In this document: piece after piece, positions 1 to 6,261 of the stretch
Numbering within the stretch: position 1 is the stretch's first letter
How the letters are laid out: the number at the start of each line of letters is the position of its first letter
Assembly (NCBI GenBank): GCA_030591745.1
Contig: JAUVAM010000254.1
Location: forward strand, 1-6,285
Direction of reading: 5' to 3'
Source: Deltaproteobacteria bacterium
Lineage (GTDB): Bacteria > Myxococcota > B64-G9
Length of the DNA stretch: 6,285 nucleotides
The notes under the pieces: model-generated
Database searches by the model: none
Seen by the model: the letters and a program-made list of their open reading frames with translations, nothing else
What the model was told of the DNA's origin: nothing
Made by a program: the position numbers and the translations under genes

Positions 1-1251
1 CAGATCAACGTGGGGATATCCACCTTCGTCCCCAAGCCACACACCCCCTTTCAGTGGGAAGCCATGCTCACGCCGGATGCGTCTCGGCGGATTCACGATG
101 GGCTGCGCGGCAACCTGCGCCGCCTGGGCGGAGTCAAGGTGGGCTGGACCCTCAGTGAGTTGAGCTGGGCCGAAGGGCTCTTGTCCCGAGGGGATCGCAG
201 GCAGTTCGATGCGCTTTGCGCCATCGCGAAAAGCGGGGCGCGATTGGCCAGCTGGAACGAGCATTTTCAGTACGAAAGCTTCAGGCAGGCCTTTGATGAA
301 GTGAAGGTGCCAGGTGGGGCGGACGCCTTTTATTTGGGGTCCAGGGATCCCGGGCAACTTTTGCCCTGGTCTCATTTGGACATGGGGCCGGAAGAGGATT
401 TTCTTCTACAGGAACGAAAGCAGGCTTTGGAGATCCAGCCTACGCCCGACTGCTTGACCGATATGTGCAGCAACTGTGGCGCTTGTCCCAACGGTCTCCA
501 GCCTTTGCCTGATTTGAGTCCATCTCGCGTCAGTGAGCCGCGCGTCACTGAACCCCAGGGGATTCGAGGCGAAGTTGCACAGGGAGATGCTGTCCCGATC
601 AGGGTGCGCATGCGTTTGAGTAAGCGGGCTCCAGCCTCGTGGCTGGGGCACCTGGAATTCATGCTCAGCGTGCATCGAGCCTTGCGCAGGGCTAGATGGC
701 CCGTGGCCTTCACCGAGGGCTACCATCCCAAGATCAAGTCCTCTTTCGGGCCGCCCTGTCCGTCGGGCGCAGAGAGTTTGGCCGAGTGGATGGACGTCTG
801 GCTGACCGCCTGTGACAGGCCGGAGGATCTGATGGCCGCGCTGGAGCTCGAATTGCCGAAAGGGGTGGCTTTGCAGGAGTGGCACATGCTCGAAGCGGCC
901 ACCAAGTCTTTGACCGCTACGGCCCTAAGGGTGCGCTATCGTTTGCGTCTACATGGTGTAGATGAAGAGCAGGCAAAGCTGGGCTGCGAAGAAATGATGG
1001 CGAGGGAGAGTTGGTCTTTGGTACGCACCGTGAAGAAAAAACGGAAGCGTGTCGAACTACGTCCAAGTCTCTTGGGTCTTGTGGTGGAATCAGGAGAACA
1101 AGGCCTGGACGCAGTAATGGATTTGGACATGAAGAGCGCCTCCACGGCCAGGCCTTCTGAAGTGGCGGCCGAGGTTTTCGGACTTTCCCTGACAACGATA
1201 TTGCGCGAGGTCATCGAGTTTGAAGACGCGCCGGTTGGGAGTGGCTCATGA
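1..1251 (+). CDS. TIGR03960-type radical SAM protein, C-terminal part, fused to DUF2344 (partial, 5' end outside window)
   Basis: The reading frame is open from base 1, and 416 codons are visible. The N-terminal B12-binding-like region and the radical SAM CX3CX2C core, expected in this family, must lie upstream. The first visible residues (QINVGISTFVPKPHTPFQW) match the conserved end of the radical SAM barrel in TIGR03960 proteins. Visible residues 151-162 form a Cys cluster, C-x4-C-x2-C-x2-C, that could bind an auxiliary Fe-S cluster. From about residue 199 to 400 there is a DUF2344 (TIGR03936) domain, recognisable by RVRMRLSKRAPASWLGHLEF and the EGYHPKIKSSFGPP segment. In many bacteria these two modules are fused or adjacent and sit beside an RNase E/G gene, as here. 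The reaction and substrate are not known to me; a role in RNA modification or processing is only suggested by context. The TGA stop overlaps the rng ATG (ATGA), implying translational coupling. The possible GTG at base 10 is not a real start, because conserved sequence continues upstream of it. Confidence 0.9.
   Translation, partial: QINVGISTFVPKPHTPFQWEAMLTPDASRRIHDGLRGNLRRLGGVKVGWTLSELSWAEGLLSRGDRRQFDALCAIAKSGARLASWNEHFQYESFRQAFDEVKVPGGADAFYLGSRDPGQLLPWSHLDMGPEEDFLLQERKQALEIQPTPDCLTDMCSNCGACPNGLQPLPDLSPSRVSEPRVTEPQGIRGEVAQGDAVPIRVRMRLSKRAPASWLGHLEFMLSVHRALRRARWPVAFTEGYHPKIKSSFGPPCPSGAESLAEWMDVWLTACDRPEDLMAALELELPKGVALQEWHMLEAATKSLTATALRVRYRLRLHGVDEEQAKLGCEEMMARESWSLVRTVKKKRKRVELRPSLLGLVVESGEQGLDAVMDLDMKSASTARPSEVAAEVFGLSLTTILREVIEFEDAPVGSGS
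1237..1241 (+). promoter_or_regulatory. Ribosome binding site of rng
   Basis: GGGAG lies 6 bases upstream of the ATG at 1248, inside the last codons of the preceding radical SAM gene. It supports the ATG that overlaps the upstream TGA as the rng start. Confidence 0.6.
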
Positions 1252-2786
1252 GCAATTTGTTGGCGATTAACTCCATCCATCATGAGCGTCGGGTGGCTCT
1301 TGTGGAGAAAGGTGCCCTGGCCGAGTTGTTCATCGAAAGGCGCAGCGGCCGAGGATTGGTCGGGAATATTTACAAGGGCAAGGTGGTGCGCGTCTTGCCG
1401 GGCATGGACGCAGCCTTCGTGGAGGTTGGACTGGACAAGGCGGGTTTTTTGTACGTGTCCGATGTGATGCAGCCCGATTCCACCACCGAACTGGACTTGG
1501 TGGCCACCGAGGCAAGTGAGGACGAAGTAGGCGAGATGGGAGAAAGCTTGGCCGAAGAGTCGCCGCTTTTGGTTCAGGCCCAGCCAGCGCGCATCGGCGA
1601 TCTGCTGCACAGCGGACAAGAAGTGTTGGTGCAGGTGGCCAAGGCACCCATGGGCACCAAAGGCGCGAGGCTGACCACACACATTACCTTGCCTGGTCGA
1701 TTGCTGGTTTATCTGCCCACCGTGGACCATGTGGGCATCTCCCGGCGTATTGGCAGCGAGGACGAACGCTTGCGTTTGCGGGAGTTGGTGGAAAGCATGC
1801 GTCCCGGTCAGACCGGTTTCATCGTCCGCACTGCGGCCGAAGGCGCTGATGAAGAGGCCCTGGCCGCGGACATGGAGTTTCTCACAAAACTTTGGCAAGA
1901 CATTTGTGACCGAGTTGAAGGCGCCGGCGCGCCTGCTCAAATCTATCAAGACCTGGATTTGATTCGGCGGGCAACCCGGGATTTGTTCACCGTGGACGTA
2001 GATCGCCTGGTTATCGATGATCCGGATGAGCATCGCCAATTGCTGGAGTTTGTGCGCACCTTTATGCCGGCCTTGGCTTCACGAGTTGAGCTCTATGCCG
2101 GAGCCGAGCCCCTTTTTGATGCCCTTGGTCTGGAGGTAGAGATTGGCCGGGCATTGGACCGCAAGGTTTGGCTGAAGAGTGGTGGCTACATCGTCATCGA
2201 CCAGACCGAGGCCCTGTGCGCAATCGATGTGAACTCCGGGCGCTATGTGGGCAAGCGCAACCTTGAAGACACCATCACAAAGATTAATTTGGAAGCCGTT
2301 AAGGAGATCGCCTACCAGCTTCGGCTCAGAGATCTGGGTGGCATCATCATCATTGATTTCATTGACATGGAGCGGCCGGCAAACCGGGAAAAAGTTTTCA
2401 ACGCACTGCAGGAGGCCTTGAGCGCGGATCGGGCTCGCACAAACATCCTGCAGATTTCGGACTTGGGTTTGGCGGAGATGACCCGCAAGCGTGTGCGCGA
2501 GAGTTTGTCGCGTACCTTGAGCGAGGCCTGCCCATATTGTGAGGGTACAGGAAGGGTCAAGTCGGTGCCCACGATGGTTTTTGACATTTTGCGTGCCATC
2601 GAGCGAGAGACCCAGGGCCGTCATGGCACGGTGGTGGTGGCCACCAACCCGGCGGTGGGCAACCGGCTCATCGACGAAGAACAAGATGTCTTGGATAATT
2701 TGGAACGCCGCCTGGGTATTCAGGTTCGTATCGATTCAGAGGCCAGCTTTCACGTTGAGCGTTTTGAGGTGCGCTTTGTCGACTAA
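1248..2786 (+). CDS. rng: Ribonuclease E/G family endoribonuclease (RNase G type)
   Basis: This is a 512-residue single-strand-specific, 5'-end-sensing endoribonuclease acting in mRNA turnover and rRNA maturation in the cytoplasm. An S1 domain (about residues 36-145) starts with GNIYKGKVVRVLPGMDAAFV. The 5' sensor motif VRTA is at 193-196 (R194/T195, matching R169/T170 of E. coli RNase E). Catalytic metal ligands are D327 (AIDVNSG) and D370 (IIIIDFIDM), 43 residues apart as D303 and D346 are in RNase E. The zinc-link motif CPYCEGTG at 428-435 has both cysteines at the expected spacing. The protein ends shortly after the small domain and lacks the long disordered degradosome scaffold of E. coli RNase E, so it is of RNase G size. 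One oddity is an acidic insertion in the S1 domain (residues 65-114 carry 12 Asp/Glu and no Lys/Arg). It is translationally coupled to the genes on both sides. Family assignment is secure; the choice between rng and rne naming rests on length. Confidence 0.97.
   Translation: MSNLLAINSIHHERRVALVEKGALAELFIERRSGRGLVGNIYKGKVVRVLPGMDAAFVEVGLDKAGFLYVSDVMQPDSTTELDLVATEASEDEVGEMGESLAEESPLLVQAQPARIGDLLHSGQEVLVQVAKAPMGTKGARLTTHITLPGRLLVYLPTVDHVGISRRIGSEDERLRLRELVESMRPGQTGFIVRTAAEGADEEALAADMEFLTKLWQDICDRVEGAGAPAQIYQDLDLIRRATRDLFTVDVDRLVIDDPDEHRQLLEFVRTFMPALASRVELYAGAEPLFDALGLEVEIGRALDRKVWLKSGGYIVIDQTEALCAIDVNSGRYVGKRNLEDTITKINLEAVKEIAYQLRLRDLGGIIIIDFIDMERPANREKVFNALQEALSADRARTNILQISDLGLAEMTRKRVRESLSRTLSEACPYCEGTGRVKSVPTMVFDILRAIERETQGRHGTVVVATNPAVGNRLIDEEQDVLDNLERRLGIQVRIDSEASFHVERFEVRFVD
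2766..2770 (+). promoter_or_regulatory. Ribosome binding site deciding the TTG start of the second radical SAM gene
   Basis: GAGGT lies 5 bases before the TTG at 2776, within the 3' end of rng. No ATG or GTG occurs in this frame between here and 2941, and the coding sequence before 2941 looks genuine, so this site favours the unusual TTG start. Confidence 0.5.
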
Positions 2787-4092
2787 GAAGCGACAGCGGG
2801 GGCCCCGGCCACCTGCCTTATTGCTCTTCGCCGACGATCAGGGCCGTTTTTTTGATCACCCGGATTTGCTGGCGGTCGGTCAGACCTGGCAAGAATTGCA
2901 AGCCTTGCCCCCTGCTATCTTGTGCCACGAGCCGGAGGGGATGGAGATGGTTTTCCTTCCCGGACGACGCCCCGTGGGCTTGGACCCGGACACAGGCGTA
3001 CCGGTGGTTCTCGAAGAGGTTGAGATGGACGGCCGGCTGATGGTGCCCCACGCGGTGGCGGCCACCGTACCCCCGGGCTATTTGCGCTATGCGATGCCGG
3101 CCATGCGAGCTGAGTCGACGCCACCCACGTTGCCTCTGCGTGCGTATACCGCGGTGGCCTGGTCGGCGGGTCGCATCGGGCTGGCCGCTCAGCGAATCGA
3201 TCCCCACAAACATTGGGACCCGTCGCGCTTTCCTGCCCAGAAGCTGCAAGCCGCCATCCTGCAAGGCTTGCAGAAGTTGCCGGGAAATAAACTGGTGGAA
3301 CAAATTGCCCACTGTGCCCGTGACTACGCCTGTTGTACCGCCAGTAACTTTTTCTTGGGCACAACCGAGGCGGCTTTGCCTGTAGCGCCGGCTTGCAATG
3401 CCAGATGCTTGGGCTGCATCTCTGAGCAAGAAGAAGCACCCAGTCCCCAGTTGCGCATCGAGAGGCCGGCTCTTGTAGAGCATATCGTGCAGGCTGCGCT
3501 GTTTCATTTAGACAGGGTGGAGTCAGGCATGGTCAGCTTTGGCCAGGGATGCGAGGGTGAGCCCTTAACCCAGGCAGAGCGTATTAAGGAGGCCATCTCT
3601 GCGATCCGAGAGAAAACGGATCGGGGCGGTGTCCACATGAACACAAATGGAAGCAGGCCAAGTGAGCTTGCCGGCCTGGCCGAGGCTGGGCTGCAATCGG
3701 TGCGGGTCAGTTTGTTCTCGGCTCGCGAGGCGGCCTTCGACGCTTATCACCGGGCGGATTTCGGTTTGGCTCAGGTTGAGCAGTTCGTCCGAGAGGCAGT
3801 TGAGCGCGGTCTGGTGGTCTCCGTAAATTACCTTGTGGTGCCCGGGTACCATGATCGGGAAGAAGAGCGAGAGGCGTTTGCCGGATTTTTGTCCCGCACA
3901 GGGGCCCACATGGTGCAGCTGCGCAATCTGGACATGGATCCGGATCGTCTTTTTGAGGCCCTGGTTCCGCCCGAGGGCTATGCCGTGGGTTTGCGCAAGC
4001 TGCCCGAGTGGTTGCGCAAGCAGCGACCCGGGCTTCGAACGGGTAGTTTTAATCCCTTGCCGGATAGCTGGGCTGAGCTGCGGAGTCCTTGA
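2776..4092 (+). CDS. Radical SAM protein of unnamed family, encoded next to rng
   Basis: This is a predicted 438-residue radical SAM enzyme. The [4Fe-4S]/SAM-binding motif is C-x3-C-x2-C at residues 207-214 (CNARCLGC). It lies unusually far into the protein, after an N-terminal region of about 200 residues that contains FFDHPDLLAVGQTW and LPGRRPVGLDPDTG. Downstream are GQGCEGEPL (257-263 region, in the place of the GGEP motif), MNTNGSRPSELAGL and RVSLFSA, typical of the rest of the barrel. Three further cysteines lie just before the motif, at C180, C186 and C187 (HCARDYACC), and might hold another cluster or act in substrate binding. I recognise the general type from deltaproteobacterial genomes but know no function or symbol. 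The TTG start at 2776 is chosen because GAGGT lies 5 bases upstream and the N-terminal sequence looks coding; the alternative ATG at 2941 would remove 55 residues. The 11-base overlap with rng suggests coupling. The substrate is unknown; an RNA link is inferred only from position. Confidence 0.88.
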   Translation: MSTKKRQRGPRPPALLLFADDQGRFFDHPDLLAVGQTWQELQALPPAILCHEPEGMEMVFLPGRRPVGLDPDTGVPVVLEEVEMDGRLMVPHAVAATVPPGYLRYAMPAMRAESTPPTLPLRAYTAVAWSAGRIGLAAQRIDPHKHWDPSRFPAQKLQAAILQGLQKLPGNKLVEQIAHCARDYACCTASNFFLGTTEAALPVAPACNARCLGCISEQEEAPSPQLRIERPALVEHIVQAALFHLDRVESGMVSFGQGCEGEPLTQAERIKEAISAIREKTDRGGVHMNTNGSRPSELAGLAEAGLQSVRVSLFSAREAAFDAYHRADFGLAQVEQFVREAVERGLVVSVNYLVVPGYHDREEEREAFAGFLSRTGAHMVQLRNLDMDPDRLFEALVPPEGYAVGLRKLPEWLRKQRPGLRTGSFNPLPDSWAELRSP

Positions 4093-4109
4093 TTAAATAG
4101 GTCAATTTC

Positions 4110-4139
4110 TTGCTTCGCAGGGCGGGGTTGAGTTATAGC
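4110..4139 (+). promoter_or_regulatory. Weak sigma-70 promoter candidate before the FHA gene
   Basis: TTGCTT (4110-4115) and TATAGC (4134-4139) are separated by 18 bases, with 3/6 and 4/6 matches to consensus. This is the best candidate in the 87-base gap after the radical SAM gene. The gap is short and no terminator is visible before it, so the FHA gene could also be read from upstream. Confidence 0.3.
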
Positions 4140-4169
4140 TTTATGTGACGGTGTTGGATTCTTACCGCT

Positions 4170-4174
4170 GGAAG
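4170..4174 (+). promoter_or_regulatory. Ribosome binding site of the FHA gene
   Basis: GGAAG lies 5 bases before the ATG at 4180. It overlaps the in-frame GTG at 4174, which itself has no purine-rich site upstream, so the ATG is preferred as the start. Confidence 0.5.
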
Positions 4175-4179
4175 TGGAT

Positions 4180-4767
4180 ATGCAAAACCCGGTTCGCAAG
4201 ATGGTGCAGTTTGACCAGCAGCTGCTTACGGTATTGAAGCAGATCTGCAAGGATACGGGTCTGGAGCCGGATGCGGTGGTGAATCTGGCCTTGTTCGATC
4301 TTGGGCGCAAGATGGGGTTTATCAAAATCAGCCCCAGAAAAGTGGCTTCCCCGGAAGGCGTGGATCTACTCGACGAAGTCGAGCCTGAACCATCGCCGCC
4401 CCGGCGCAGGGAGCCGGAGCCTCGGCCCGCCAAGAAACCAGCCCCAAGCCGAAAGTCTGCCCCTGATCGGCGGAAGCGGTCGGATGTGCTTCATTTTCAG
4501 GTGGACGACGGACCCGTTACGCCCATTCGTAAAGACGTCTTTTTGATCGGTCGGGGCAGCAAATGCGACTTCATCATACAGCACCGCTCTGTTTCTCGTG
4601 AGCACGCCGTCATCACCCTTGAGCGTTCCGGCTGGTTCATTGAGGATCTCAACTCAGCCAACGGTACCTGGCTGGATGGGGATCAGATCAGCAAGTACCG
4701 AATCCGGGGTGGGGAGGAAGTGCAGATCTCCAACCACAACTTTGAGTTCAGTATTCGACCGGTCTGA
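4180..4767 (+). CDS. FHA domain protein with N-terminal helical module
   Basis: This is a 195-residue cytoplasmic protein without a signal peptide or membrane segment. The C-terminal FHA domain (about residues 104-194) carries the phosphothreonine-binding residues of the family: G124-R125, S139-R140-x-H142 and N161-G162-T163. It is therefore expected to read Thr phosphorylation on a partner protein. Residues 1-50 look like a small, mostly helical module (FDQQLLTVLKQICKDTGLEP, then an Ala/Leu-rich stretch ending in LGRKMGF). This resembles the compact N-terminus of ribbon-helix-helix-like proteins, but that assignment is tentative. Residues 53-101 are a charged Pro/Arg/Lys/Glu linker, probably disordered. 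Proteins of this layout are, as I recall, common in Myxococcota and relatives, which are rich in Ser/Thr kinases. No kinase or phosphatase is encoded in the window, so the partner is unknown. Domain identity is firm; the biological role is not. Confidence 0.88.
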   Translation: MQNPVRKMVQFDQQLLTVLKQICKDTGLEPDAVVNLALFDLGRKMGFIKISPRKVASPEGVDLLDEVEPEPSPPRRREPEPRPAKKPAPSRKSAPDRRKRSDVLHFQVDDGPVTPIRKDVFLIGRGSKCDFIIQHRSVSREHAVITLERSGWFIEDLNSANGTWLDGDQISKYRIRGGEEVQISNHNFEFSIRPV

Positions 4768-4798
4768 TAGAGTAAATATCGCCCGTCTTCCATTTTGC

Positions 4799-4826
4799 TT
4801 GACATCAAGGAAGCTCAGAAGATAAG
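4799..4826 (+). promoter_or_regulatory. Probable sigma-70 promoter of rho
   Basis: There is a perfect -35 TTGACA (4799-4804), a 16-base spacer and a -10-like GATAAG (4821-4826, 4/6 to consensus). Transcription would start near 4832-4834, giving a 5' leader of about 165 nt ahead of the rho ATG. Confidence 0.6.
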
Positions 4827-4930
4827 AATGCAAACGATTGAAGATCGTCTTTTGGACGTATCAAAAAATCCCGACAAATGATGACGAGGGTAGAATTGAA
4901 GGTCAGCGCCCCGTCGCTTACACAGTGAGT

Positions 4931-4990
4931 TGAAAATCCCCCCAACATCCCGCCCAGTCTTACTGACCCGTGGCGGTCCACTCCACCCTG
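4931..4990 (+). promoter_or_regulatory. C-rich, G-poor tract in the rho leader (possible rut site)
   Basis: Of 60 bases, 27 are C and only 10 are G; the first 40 have 18 C and 5 G. High C, low G and little structure are the known marks of Rho-utilisation sites. In E. coli, Rho attenuates its own gene in the leader. By analogy this tract could be the autoregulatory loading site, but only composition supports it here. Confidence 0.4.
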
Positions 4991-4994
4991 GAGG
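4990..4994 (+). promoter_or_regulatory. Ribosome binding site of rho
   Basis: GGAGG ends 4 bases before the ATG at 4999 and only 1 base before the ATG at 4996, so 4999 is the better-placed start. GGAG (4990-4993) can pair with CTCC (4981-4984) across a 5-base loop, which could partly hide it. Confidence 0.7.
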
Positions 4995-4998
4995 AATG

Positions 4999-6246
4999 AT
5001 GAACCTGAAGGACATGAAAAATTTGAAAATAGGCGAACTGAACGACCTGGCCAAGGAATTGAAGGTCCAAGGTGCCGGCGGCATGCGCAAGTCTGAGTTG
5101 ATTTTTGCCGTGCTGCAGGCCCAAGCCGAAAAGGACGGTCACATATACGGCGAGGGCGTGCTGGAGATCCTGCCTGATGGATTCGGCTTTCTCCGATCGC
5201 CGGACTACAATTACCTGCCGGGTCCGGACGATATCTATGTCTCCCCCTCGCAGATTCGGCGTTTCAACTTGCGCACGGGCGACACCGTGGCCGGTCAAAT
5301 TCGACCGCCCAAGGATGGCGAGCGCTACTTCGCCATGCTCAAGGTGGAAGTGGTCAATTTTGAAGATCCGGACGTAACCCGCGACAAGATTCTCTTCGAC
5401 AATCTGACTCCCTTGTACCCGGAAGAGAAATTTGCCATGGAGTTCGATCGGATGATCATGAGCAGTCGCATCATCGACTTGTTGGTGCCCATCGGCAAAG
5501 GGCAGCGTTGTTTGGTCGTCAGTCCGCCACGGGCCGGCAAGACCGTTCTCTTGCAGGATATCGCTCGAGCCATCGAGATCAATCACAAGGAAGTGGTCTT
5601 GATCGTCTTGCTCATCGACGAGCGACCTGAAGAGGTCACCGACATGGAGCGCTCGGTCAAAGGCGAGGTGGTCAGCTCCACCTTTGATGAGCCTGCCCAA
5701 CGTCACGTGCAAGTGGCTGAGATGGTCATCGAGAAGGCCAAGCGCATGGTCGAGCACGGCCGGGACGTGGTCATCTTGTTGGATTCCATCACCCGATTGG
5801 CTCGGGCTTACAACTCGGTTGTGCCGCCTTCGGGCAAGATTCTCTCCGGTGGTGTGGACTCCAACGCCCTGCATAAGCCCAAGCGTTTCTTCGGCGCGGC
5901 CCGCAACATTGAGGGTGGCGGCTCCTTGACCATCATCGGTACCGCCCTCGTGGATACGGGCTCCAGAATGGACGAGGTCATTTTTGAAGAGTTCAAGGGC
6001 ACGGGCAACTCCGAGATGCGCCTGGATCGCAAGCTGATGGAAAAACGCATCTTCCCTTGCTTGGACATCAACTCTTCGTCCACGCGTAAGGAAGAGCTGC
6101 TCATGGACAACACGGTTTTGAGCAGGGTTTGGATCCTCAGGCAGCTTCTGCACCCCCTGAACGTCATCGACTCCATGGAATTCCTGCTTTCCAAGGTGAG
6201 CCGCACGGAAACCAACCAGGAATTTTTGGATTCCATGAATCAGTAG
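4999..6246 (+). CDS. rho: Transcription termination factor Rho
   Basis: This is a complete 415-residue Rho, close to the 419 of E. coli. It forms a ring-shaped hexameric RNA-dependent ATPase/helicase that ends transcription at C-rich sites. In order it has an N-terminal helical domain (1-45) and a primary RNA-binding cold-shock-like domain with GFGFLRS (61-67) and [16 protein letters not shown]. The Walker A motif is SPPRAGKT (175-182, K181). The catalytic Glu is E208 in LIDERPEEV, and Walker B is VVILLD with D262. The Q-loop is [20 protein letters not shown], followed by the R-loop region GSRMDE and arginine finger R363 in STRKEE. All essential residues are present. Two conservative changes from E. 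coli are R178 (K181 in E. coli) and R323 (K326). There is no large inserted domain in the N-terminal region. The ATG at 4999 fits GGAGG best; 4996 is the alternative. It has its own promoter and a long leader, so it is probably transcribed separately from the rng unit. Confidence 0.98.
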   Translation: MNLKDMKNLKIGELNDLAKELKVQGAGGMRKSELIFAVLQAQAEKDGHIYGEGVLEILPDGFGFLRSPDYNYLPGPDDIYVSPSQIRRFNLRTGDTVAGQIRPPKDGERYFAMLKVEVVNFEDPDVTRDKILFDNLTPLYPEEKFAMEFDRMIMSSRIIDLLVPIGKGQRCLVVSPPRAGKTVLLQDIARAIEINHKEVVLIVLLIDERPEEVTDMERSVKGEVVSSTFDEPAQRHVQVAEMVIEKAKRMVEHGRDVVILLDSITRLARAYNSVVPPSGKILSGGVDSNALHKPKRFFGAARNIEGGGSLTIIGTALVDTGSRMDEVIFEEFKGTGNSEMRLDRKLMEKRIFPCLDINSSSTRKEELLMDNTVLSRVWILRQLLHPLNVIDSMEFLLSKVSRTETNQEFLDSMNQ

Positions 6247-6261
6247 AGGGGCTGAAAGCGC

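Larger units (their letters stand above)
4768..4998 (+). other. Intergenic region with rho promoter and long leader
   Basis: These 231 bases between the FHA gene and rho hold no open frame with a credible ribosome site. They contain a good promoter (4799-4826), then a leader of about 165 nt with short inverted repeats (4834-4848, 4883-4915, 4970-4981, 4981-4993) and a C-rich, G-poor segment at 4931-4990. No U-tailed intrinsic terminator for the FHA gene is visible. Confidence 0.7.

Noticed and set aside
936..2039. Long open frame of 367 codons on the minus strand opposite rng and the end of the DUF2344 gene
   Set aside because: It runs antisense to a conserved, clearly coding RNase E/G, its protein has no recognisable domain, and it is explained by the codon bias of the + strand genes.
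2635..2646. Perfect palindrome TGGTGGCCACCA
   Set aside because: It lies inside rng where GTGGTGGTGGCC encodes a Val-rich strand (TVVVAT); it has no loop and is probably chance from codon use.
4174..4179. GTG at 4174 as the FHA gene start
   Set aside because: It overlaps the GGAAG ribosome site that serves the ATG at 4180 and has no such site of its own.
4757..4764. Palindrome GACCGGTC at the end of the FHA gene, considered as a terminator stem
   Set aside because: It has no loop and no U-rich tail, so it does not fit an intrinsic terminator.
4930..4998. Extension of Rho to a TTG at 4930
   Set aside because: The extra 23 residues do not resemble Rho N-termini, no ribosome site precedes that codon, and a strong GGAGG lies before the ATG at 4999.
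4960..6153. Long open frame of 397 codons on the minus strand opposite rho
   Set aside because: It is a mirror of the highly conserved rho coding sequence, rich in His/Gln/Asp as such shadows usually are, with no recognisable motif.
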